From Sphaerochaeta sp. (GTDB lineage Bacteria > Spirochaetota > Spirochaetia > Sphaerochaetales > Sphaerochaetaceae), in contig DMAO01000290.1 of the NCBI GenBank assembly GCA_003446545.1, positions 1 through 5,579 on the forward strand: a stretch of 5,579 bases of DNA, written 5' to 3'. Under the pieces are notes generated by a model. The model was not told the origin of the DNA. It worked only from the letters and a program-made list of their open reading frames with translations, and searched no databases. A program made the position numbers and the translations under genes. Of the stretch, positions 1-5,225 are shown in pieces. The number at the start of each line of letters is the position of its first letter. Positions within the stretch are counted from its first letter, which is position 1.

Positions 1-403
1 TCCCGATGGAGAAAGCGGCGGTTTCAGGAACCACCACATACTGGGCAAATCCGCCGCTTCGAGTGACGCCTATCCCTTGCCAGTTCTCGCAAAAGTTGGG
101 ACGGCCAGAAAAACATGCACTACAGTTGTTGCAGCTGATATTGGGCTCTACGGCCACATGGTCATCGAGGGCAAACCGGGTGACACCTTCACCTACGGCA
201 TCAACAATCCCAGCGAATTCATGACCTGGTATGGTAGGATACGATCCCAGATATTCTCCCCTGTAGATATGGATATCTGTCCCACAGATTCCACTTGCCT
301 GTACCTTTATGCGAATTTCTCCTTTTCCAACTTCTGGAATAGGAACCTCTTTGACTATTGCTGTGTTTGGTCTCTCGATGACCAGTGCTTTCATCATCTT
401 CAT
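1..403 (-). CDS. Zinc-dependent medium-chain alcohol/polyol dehydrogenase, N-terminal part (cut by left window edge)
   Basis: The 134 visible residues are the GroES-like N-terminal domain of the medium-chain dehydrogenase/reductase superfamily, of the sorbitol/xylitol/threonine dehydrogenase kind. Seen directly: the catalytic-zinc motif GICGTD with Cys40, the GHE motif (His61-Glu62), and a structural-zinc lobe with four cysteines at 91, 94, 97 and 105 in the usual C-x2-C-x2-C-x7-C spacing. These are followed by GGFAQYVVVPE, typical just before the catalytic core resumes. The NAD-binding Rossmann domain (roughly another 200 residues) lies off the left edge. The start is set by GGAGG at 411-415, 7 bases upstream. 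The ATG overlaps the kinase stop codon in an ATGA, so translation is probably coupled. In this operon it most likely oxidises the imported polyol to a ketose with NAD(P)+ in the cytoplasm; the substrate is inferred from context only. Other MDR activities, such as threonine or butanediol dehydrogenase, are not excluded by this fragment. Confidence 0.9.
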   Translation of the reverse strand, partial: MKMMKALVIERPNTAIVKEVPIPEVGKGEIRIKVQASGICGTDIHIYRGEYLGSYPTIPGHEFAGIVDAVGEGVTRFALDDHVAVEPNISCNNCSACFSGRPNFCENWQGIGVTRSGGFAQYVVVPETAAFSIG

Positions 404-1923
404 GAGAAATCCTCCTCGTACGATTTGTTTAGCCTGTATATGTCAGAAAACAGGGGTTTCAGTGACTGATACATTTTTGTATATAGGGAATAATACTGCA
501 TGTAGATCTCATGCTTGTGCATATCTGGTTCTATCGTATGAAAGGTAAGAGAGACCGATGCTATAGCATCCTCAAGCGAAGCGTAAGTCTTGTTGGCAAC
601 CATAGCACACAGCGCAGCTCCAAAGGATGTGCCGTTCTGATAGTGGGGATGAACTGACAGTGGCCTTCCAAAGACCGATGCGATCATCTCAAGCCAGAAC
701 GTGCTTTTCACTCCTCCTCCCAAGAGGGTCAAGGTTTTTATGGGAATCTTGAGATCATCATATACTTTTTCGGTCTCATAGAGGGCATAGGCCACCCCTT
801 CATAGAGGGAGAGTGTCATTTCAAGAGTGGTTGTTGCCTGTGAGACCCCCAAGAAAGCAGTCCTGGCATATGCATCCCAGTGGGGGGTCCGTTCCCCCAT
901 GAGATAGGGAAGGGCAATAACGCGGTTGGGCATAGGTAATCTGGATAGCTGTTGTTCCAGTACATCGAACCGTATGGAGGGGGAAAACCTGTCTTTTGCC
1001 CACTGCAGTGCAGATCCAGCATTCTGCACCGTGCCACAGACGTTTATCTTCTTACCGTCGAGGTCATAAAAATGCTGCATTCTCATCAGTGGGTCGTCCA
1101 CCATAGTTGGGTATAAAGTCGAAATCCAAGCAGATGAACCAAGAGATATATAGGCACTACCTACATCAGAGACCATAGCACCACGTGTTGCACTTGCAGC
1201 ATCACCTGCACCATAACAGACAGGAATCCCTGAGCTCAGGTGCAGCAGTTTCGCACTCTCTTTTGAAAGGAAGCCCTCTATCTCAGTGGAGAGATGAAGA
1301 GAAGGGAATAAGGAGAGCGGGATGCCAAGGGAAGCAAGGTATCCCTCGTCCCATTGCTTCTCCCGGATGTTAAGGGCACCGGTCAGGGAGGCATCAGAAA
1401 AATCTGTTGTTCCCAAGACCGCGATTAGGCACATACGTACATAGTCCTTGGCGTTGATAACGAAGCGGGTCCTCTTGTACGCATCCTCTTGGTTGGCCTT
1501 GAGCCAGAGAAGCTTTGGAAGGGTGAGAAACTCATCGATTCGATTTCCTGTGATCCTATAGATATCCTGTTGGCTGTACAGGTTTTGTATGAAGGCAACC
1601 TCATCAACACTTCTCGTGTCGCAATGGATAATCTCGGGATAGGTAGGTAAGCCCTTGTCATCTATGGCCAACATCCCGTTCATATGCCCACACACTGATA
1701 TGATTGCAATGGAAGGCTTTGCATCAAGGGACTCAAGAAGCGTATGAGTCCCCTCAATGGCCGCATTCCAGAAGGATTGAGGATCCTGCTCTGCCCATCC
1801 AGGCCGTTGGTAGGTGGTAGTGTAGGGGATGCTGACCGCTGATACAAGAGCTCCTTCAAGTGAAAACAAGGCTGTCTTTACCGAAGAGGTCCCAATATCA
1901 TAGACAAGGATGTTCTCACTCAT
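400..1923 (-). CDS. FGGY-family carbohydrate kinase, xylulokinase-like
   Basis: This 507-residue protein has the normal length of xylulokinase-type FGGY kinases, which phosphorylate a ketose or polyol with ATP in the cytoplasm. Visible motifs: the N-terminal phosphate loop YDIGTSSVKTALF (8-20), PGWAEQDPQSFW (41-52), the sugar-site segment CGHMNG (78-83), CDTRS (101-105), TDFSDASLTGALNI (173-186), GAGDAASATRG (238-248) whose Asp241 aligns with the catalytic base, GERTPHWD (343-350), and the C-terminal ATP-site motif LGGGVKSTFW (401-410). The frame stays open upstream to 2130, but that part lies inside the permease gene. ATG 1923 begins the family N-terminus and overlaps the permease stop as ATGA. 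A GGAG lies 10 bases upstream, a rather long spacing. The likely role is phosphorylation of the ketose made by the neighbouring dehydrogenase. The sugar site reads GHMNG where E. coli XylB has GQMHG, so a substrate other than D-xylulose is possible and I give no gene symbol. Confidence 0.93.
   Translation of the reverse strand: MSENILVYDIGTSSVKTALFSLEGALVSAVSIPYTTTYQRPGWAEQDPQSFWNAAIEGTHTLLESLDAKPSIAIISVCGHMNGMLAIDDKGLPTYPEIIHCDTRSVDEVAFIQNLYSQQDIYRITGNRIDEFLTLPKLLWLKANQEDAYKRTRFVINAKDYVRMCLIAVLGTTDFSDASLTGALNIREKQWDEGYLASLGIPLSLFPSLHLSTEIEGFLSKESAKLLHLSSGIPVCYGAGDAASATRGAMVSDVGSAYISLGSSAWISTLYPTMVDDPLMRMQHFYDLDGKKINVCGTVQNAGSALQWAKDRFSPSIRFDVLEQQLSRLPMPNRVIALPYLMGERTPHWDAYARTAFLGVSQATTTLEMTLSLYEGVAYALYETEKVYDDLKIPIKTLTLLGGGVKSTFWLEMIASVFGRPLSVHPHYQNGTSFGAALCAMVANKTYASLEDAIASVSLTFHTIEPDMHKHEIYMQYYSLYTKMYQSLKPLFSDIYRLNKSYEEDFS
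411..415 (-). promoter_or_regulatory. Ribosome binding site of the dehydrogenase gene
   Basis: On the minus strand the sequence GAGGAGG ends 7 bases before the ATG at 403. It lies inside the last codons of the kinase gene (the Glu-Glu-Asp codons). It fixes the start at the first of three nearby Met codons (residues 1, 3 and 4), since the later ones sit further from it. Confidence 0.75.
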
Positions 1924-2786
1924 CCCTTTACTGCTCCACTGGTAAGGCCCTTTACCAAGGCTTTTTGTGTCATCCATCCTAGGATGATTGCAGGCAAGAC
2001 CGCTATAGTCGAAGACGCTGACAGCTGGGCGACAAACTGCCCTTGCTGTTCCCTGAACCTTGACATGAATACAGGAAGTGTTGCCGTTGGGTTGCCTGTC
2101 AGGTTGAACCCCAAGAAAAATTCGTTCCAAATGAATACAGCAACCAAGAGAGCGGCTGAGATGATTCCCGTACGTGCCATAGGGATTGCAATCTTATAGA
2201 GTTGTTGGAGTTTGGTACATCCATCAAGGCTTGCGGCTTCAAATATCTCATTGGGAAGGTCTGAGAAGAATGAGTGCACCATCCAGACAATGATCGGGGT
2301 ATGGAAACCAATGTAGGCTGCCATAAGACCATACGGGGTGTTGATCAAATTGAGTTTCTGGTACCAGGTAAATAGGGGTATCAGCACAGCAACCGGGGGA
2401 AGCAAGATGGTGATGATGAACCAAACATAATACTTATCGTTGGAACCCTTGTTCTTCAGTCTTCCAAACACAATAGTGAAGGCTGCGGGGACCCCGAGCA
2501 ACAAGCTGATGCCTGTTCCTCCAATTACCTGTATCAACGAGTTCCGTAGGTATTGATACATGGTTGGATCACTCAATACCTTTTTGTAGGTCTCAAGGGT
2601 TGGTTTGAAAAAGATGCTCGGCATCACTGCTTGTTGCTCTGTCTTGAATCCTGATAAGAACATATACAGGATAGGGAAGAAATAGAATATTGCAACTGCA
2701 TAGATTATAATGGCAAGAACCCATTTCTTAATGAAGCGTTTATGTCTCATACTTTTTTGTACTGCAACAATAGATCTTTGTTCCAT
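1920..2786 (-). CDS. ABC sugar transporter permease, MalG type (second membrane subunit)
   Basis: This 288-residue inner-membrane protein belongs to the carbohydrate-uptake (CUT1) permeases. Hydrophobic segments lie at about 22-45, 84-108, 120-140, 152-172, 205-228 and 255-275, giving six membrane spans. The cytoplasmic coupling loop is well kept: NEIFEAASLDG (179-189) followed by IAIPMA (199-204), matching the EAA-x3-G-x9-I-x-LP signature that docks on the ATPase. GFKT (46-49) after the first span and the N-terminal basic stretch are also typical of MalG-like subunits. The start at 2786 is preferred over an internal Met13 because GGA lies 7 bases upstream, whereas Met13 has only an A-rich stretch before it. 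It begins 10 bases after the MalF-type permease stop and ends in an ATGA overlap with the kinase start. With the first permease it should form the heterodimeric channel for the substrate delivered by the binding protein. A SmoG/MtlG-like role is likely but the substrate is not proven. Confidence 0.94.
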   Translation of the reverse strand: MEQRSIVAVQKSMRHKRFIKKWVLAIIIYAVAIFYFFPILYMFLSGFKTEQQAVMPSIFFKPTLETYKKVLSDPTMYQYLRNSLIQVIGGTGISLLLGVPAAFTIVFGRLKNKGSNDKYYVWFIITILLPPVAVLIPLFTWYQKLNLINTPYGLMAAYIGFHTPIIVWMVHSFFSDLPNEIFEAASLDGCTKLQQLYKIAIPMARTGIISAALLVAVFIWNEFFLGFNLTGNPTATLPVFMSRFREQQGQFVAQLSASSTIAVLPAIILGWMTQKALVKGLTSGAVKG

Positions 2787-2796
2787 ATTCTTATCC

Positions 2797-3690
2797 TTAG
2801 CTGAATTTTTTATTTTGCTTGATGATCGAACGATAGAGCAGGTTCACCAAAATCAGGGTAAGCACTACAGTAATCACTGCAAGCGCACTGGCTCGGCCAA
2901 TGGTATTCGCACTGAAAACCTGCATATACACAGCATAGGGAAGGTTATACGAACGGGTCCCCGGTCCGCCAGCTGTAGTTACCAGGATAAGGCCAAACTC
3001 CTTTATCAGGAATACAAGCCCGAGCATTACGGCAACTCTAAAGTGGTTCATGATCAAGGGCAGCTTGATCTTAAACACCCCCTGGAACCAATTCACCCCA
3101 TCAATTTTCATACTGTCGACAAGTTCCTGAGGGATTCCTTGCAGCCCAGCCAAAAGGACAAGGATAAAGAACGGCATCCATTGCCACGTGAACAGGACAA
3201 TGATGACAGGAATCGGAAAATAGGAAACCAGATCTACTGGAGTGAACCCAAGGGCTTTCGCAATCACCCCATACCATCCGAATGTGGTATTGAATATCGT
3301 AGTTTTCCAGATGACTCCACTTGCAGTGGACATGACAAAGAAAGGCCCTAACATCAAAGTTCTTGCTATATTGACCCCTGGAATATCATTGTCCAACAAA
3401 AGAGCGAGTAAAAATCCCAATACGGAACAGAGTATCAGGGTGGTCCCTGTGATGAGTATAGTCTGCCAGAGGATACTGTAGAACTCGGGAATTTCTGATA
3501 AGGATTCAATCTTAAAGAAGTGCCAATAGTTTTGGATATTGACAAATATTCTTGGAAGGTCAGGACGCGATAGGTTCCAACGTAGGGTAGAAAAGATGAT
3601 CGTAAGAACAAAGGGAACCTGTGTCATTACTGCGACTACCACTACAGCGGGGAGCAAGAATGCATAATCAGTTTTTCTTGACGTTTTCAT
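2797..3690 (-). CDS. ABC sugar transporter permease, MalF type (first membrane subunit)
   Basis: With the start at 3690 this is a 297-residue CUT1 permease. Hydrophobic spans are at about 9-33, 74-99, 108-128, 158-182, 216-238 and 266-287. The segment WMPFFILVLLAGLQGIPQEL (171-190), the IDG at 196-198, KLPLI (209-213) and TTAGGPGTRSYNLPYAVY (238-255) are characteristic of the polyol/sugar group that includes SmoF and MtlF. The coupling loop deviates: where the family has EAA before x-I-D-G, this protein has Asp-Ser-Met (192-194). The frame is open to an upstream ATG at 3741, but 3690 is preferred: it has GGGAG 4 bases upstream (3695-3699) and gives the short basic N-terminus (MKTSRKTDYAFLLP) usual for the family. 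It lies 123 bases after the binding-protein gene and 10 bases before the second permease. It should pair with that subunit in the cytoplasmic membrane. Confidence 0.92.
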   Translation of the reverse strand: MKTSRKTDYAFLLPAVVVVAVMTQVPFVLTIIFSTLRWNLSRPDLPRIFVNIQNYWHFFKIESLSEIPEFYSILWQTILITGTTLILCSVLGFLLALLLDNDIPGVNIARTLMLGPFFVMSTASGVIWKTTIFNTTFGWYGVIAKALGFTPVDLVSYFPIPVIIVLFTWQWMPFFILVLLAGLQGIPQELVDSMKIDGVNWFQGVFKIKLPLIMNHFRVAVMLGLVFLIKEFGLILVTTAGGPGTRSYNLPYAVYMQVFSANTIGRASALAVITVVLTLILVNLLYRSIIKQNKKFS

Positions 3691-3694
3691 GGTA

Positions 3695-3699
3695 CTCCC
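3695..3699 (-). promoter_or_regulatory. Ribosome binding site of the MalF-type permease
   Basis: GGGAG on the minus strand lies 4 bases before the ATG at 3690. The spacing is short, but this is the best match near either candidate start and supports 3690 over the ATG at 3741. Confidence 0.5.
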
Positions 3700-3757
3700 A
3701 TATACGCTCACAAAAAGAGCGTTCGGTGGATGATGCTCCATCCACTTAGAAGATACC

Positions 3758-3781
3758 CTGTCTGGCAGTACTGCCAGACAG
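3758..3781. repeat. Perfect 24-base palindrome in the binding protein-permease gap (candidate mRNA hairpin)
   Basis: The two 11-base arms, CTGTCTGGCAG (3758-3768) and CTGCCAGACAG (3771-3781), are exact inverted copies around a central TA. As RNA this can fold into a 10-base-pair G+C-rich stem with a GUAC tetraloop. It sits 32 bases after the binding-protein stop (3814) and 67 bases before the permease start. No run of U follows it on the minus strand (the next bases are GGTATCTTCT), so it does not look like a full intrinsic terminator. By analogy with the malE-malF gap of enterobacteria, a stem-loop here could protect the upstream message and cause partial read-through, so that binding protein is made in excess over permease. 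A protein-binding site is an alternative. Confidence 0.75.
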
Positions 3782-3813
3782 AGTGGAATTCTTTACAAAC
3801 AAACTACGCTTGT

Positions 3814-5172
3814 CTAGCGATAGTTTCCATCCTTGGCAACCTGTTCAAACACAGCCTGTGTCTTCCTGATTGCGTCGTCAAGAGAAATCTTATCAACTAC
3901 ATAGTCAGCCAGGTACTCAGTCATCTTGGTCCCTGCATCAGCAAACTCAGGAATGGCAATGTACTGCAGTCCAACGTAGGGAACAGGTTCCAAAGTTGGT
4001 TTGGTGAAGTCCATTCCTTCCAAGGTCTTGAGTGTCATGCTAGCATACGGAGCCTTTGCATAGACAGGAAGCTCATACGTTGAGGAACGTGAAGCTGGTG
4101 GTGTTGATGCCCCAGTTGGGTCGATTGCGACAGTCTGCTTGATATAATCCTTGCTGGTTGCCCAGAGCATGAAATCAAATGCAGCCTGTTTCTTGGCATT
4201 GGAGGACTTGGGGTTGATTCCCATTGCCCAGTTCCACAGCCAGGCAGTGTTGCTATTGAGTTTCTGGTGAGGGGCCATCACATAGCCAACCTTCCCCTGG
4301 ATCTTAGAGTCGTTAGCCTCGAGTGGAGGGGCAATACTTGTCGCATCATAGTAGATACCACAATTGCCACTGGCCATTAGAGCGATACACTCATTGTAGG
4401 TGTAGGCAAGGATGTCAGTCTGACCTGCATCACGCAAGATTTTCTTGTACATCATCCAAGCATTGCGCTGCTCTGGTGTATCGACAGTTGCATTCCAATC
4501 CATGTCATAGAAACGACCACCAAATGCGTTTACCATAGTTACGAAAGGAGCACCACTCATTCCCCAACCAGGAGCTCCGCGCATCGTCATACCTACAATA
4601 CCCTTTGACGGATCATGGATCTTTTTGGCAAGTTCATAAATCTCGTCCCAGGTGGGTTCAGCTGGCATGGTCAGGCCTTTCTTTGCAAACAACTCCTTGT
4701 TGTACATGATGAAGGAACTCTCACCATAGAAGGGAAGGGCATAGGATGGTCCGTCGACTGCAAGAGAATCGACCATTCCCTGAATCAGGTCTTTCCTATC
4801 ATACCAAGCAGCTTTTTCAGGACTCAGGTTCTTGAAATAGGGCTCGAGGTTTTCAAGCCAGCCATTCTTTGCCCAGGTCTGAGCTTCGTAAGGGCCGATG
4901 TAGAAAATGTCATAGGTCGTTCCCCCTGTAGAGGCTTCTGTGGTCAGTCTCTGACGTAGGTCATTCTCTGGAAGTACAGACACATTAATCGTTACGTTAT
5001 CTGCCTTGTACTGCTCCTGGACCAATCGGCTCATTGCTTGGGATATGGGGTTATTGGCAAGTGCAATATTGACAGTTACCGGACCCCCTTCCTCTTTGGT
5101 TCCTGCAGCGAAAATACTCGTTGCACAGACTAGTAACGATACGATCACTAACAAGACTACTGTTTTTTTCAT
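3814..5172 (-). CDS. Extracellular solute-binding protein of a polyol/sugar ABC transporter (SmoE/MtlE-like)
   Basis: This 452-residue periplasmic binding protein (family 1 solute-binding fold) captures the substrate and delivers it to the two permeases encoded next. A Sec signal peptide is plain: MKKT, a hydrophobic core at about 5-19, then a probable signal peptidase I site after SIFA (19-22), leaving AGTKEEGG. Cys16 has Val at -1 and so lacks a standard lipobox. The mature part resembles sorbitol/mannitol-binding proteins: LRQRLTTEASTGGTTYDIFYIGPYE (72-96), WAKNGWLENLEP (100-111), YALPFYGESSFIMYNKELF (144-162), PTWDEIYELAKKIHD (173-187), MRGAPGWG (197-204), CGIYYDAT (271-278), WLWNWAMGI (311-319), LWATSKDYI (336-344) and PVPYVGLQYIAIPEF (396-410). 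The frame is open to 5202, but ATG 5172 has a strong AGGAGG 6 bases upstream and begins the signal peptide. It is the first transporter gene of the operon, directly after the regulator. Substrate class polyol is inferred from resemblance; the exact ligand is unknown. Confidence 0.95.
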   Translation of the reverse strand: MKKTVVLLVIVSLLVCATSIFAAGTKEEGGPVTVNIALANNPISQAMSRLVQEQYKADNVTINVSVLPENDLRQRLTTEASTGGTTYDIFYIGPYEAQTWAKNGWLENLEPYFKNLSPEKAAWYDRKDLIQGMVDSLAVDGPSYALPFYGESSFIMYNKELFAKKGLTMPAEPTWDEIYELAKKIHDPSKGIVGMTMRGAPGWGMSGAPFVTMVNAFGGRFYDMDWNATVDTPEQRNAWMMYKKILRDAGQTDILAYTYNECIALMASGNCGIYYDATSIAPPLEANDSKIQGKVGYVMAPHQKLNSNTAWLWNWAMGINPKSSNAKKQAAFDFMLWATSKDYIKQTVAIDPTGASTPPASRSSTYELPVYAKAPYASMTLKTLEGMDFTKPTLEPVPYVGLQYIAIPEFADAGTKMTEYLADYVVDKISLDDAIRKTQAVFEQVAKDGNYR

Positions 5173-5178
5173 ATAGTC

Positions 5179-5184
5179 CCTCCT
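5179..5184 (-). promoter_or_regulatory. Strong ribosome binding site of the binding-protein gene
   Basis: AAAGGAGGG on the minus strand contains a full AGGAGG core ending 6 bases before the ATG at 5172. It is the best Shine-Dalgarno in the window, which fits the high expression expected of a periplasmic binding protein, and it rules out the upstream ATG at 5202. Confidence 0.85.
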
Positions 5185-5193
5185 TTGTATGTG

Positions 5194-5212
5194 TTCGGTC
5201 AAACTGACCGAA
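5194..5212. promoter_or_regulatory. Perfect 8-3-8 inverted repeat before the binding-protein gene, candidate operator
   Basis: TTCGGTCA (5194-5201) and TGACCGAA (5205-5212) are exact inverted copies separated by AAC. The element lies in the 53-base gap between the regulator stop (5226) and the binding-protein start (5172), just upstream of its ribosome binding site. Its size and symmetry fit the operator of a dimeric repressor, and the LacI-family gene next door is the obvious candidate to bind it. I could not find a convincing -35/-10 pair around it; a weak TATTTG lies just upstream on the minus strand. As RNA it could also form an 8-base-pair hairpin with a 3-base loop, but no U-run follows, so terminator function is unlikely. 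Confidence 0.55.
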
Positions 5213-5225
5213 AGTGCAAATATTG

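Noticed and set aside
77..469. Open frame of 130 codons on the plus strand
   Set aside because: It is antisense to the dehydrogenase and the kinase 3' end, which have full family motifs on the minus strand.
1924..2130. Possible 69-residue N-terminal extension of the kinase, giving 576 residues
   Set aside because: This stretch is the 3' end of the MalG-type permease read in another frame. The family N-terminus with the phosphate loop begins at ATG 1923 and the extension has no FGGY similarity.
2710..3351. Open frame of 213 codons on the plus strand
   Set aside because: It lies opposite the two permease genes, its translation is rich in His, Pro, Lys and Arg with no recognisable family, and it is explained as the antisense shadow of hydrophobic coding sequence.
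3691..3741. Possible 17-residue upstream extension of the MalF-type permease
   Set aside because: The start at 3690 has GGGAG upstream and gives the usual short N-terminus; the extension has no typical features. The ATG at 3741 has only a weak AAGTGG nearby, so it is less likely but not impossible.
3758..3781. Intrinsic terminator after the binding-protein gene
   Set aside because: The stem is strong, but no U-run follows on the minus strand or the plus strand, and the permeases downstream clearly belong to the same operon.
5173..5202. Upstream start for the binding protein at 5202
   Set aside because: It would place the Shine-Dalgarno inside the gene and add a charged stretch before the signal peptide, and it overlaps the candidate operator.
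5191..5219. Sigma-70 promoter with TTGCAC as -35 across the inverted repeat
   Set aside because: With a 17-base spacer the -10 would read GAACAC, which is a poor match. TTGACC further on would place the -10 downstream of the ribosome binding site.
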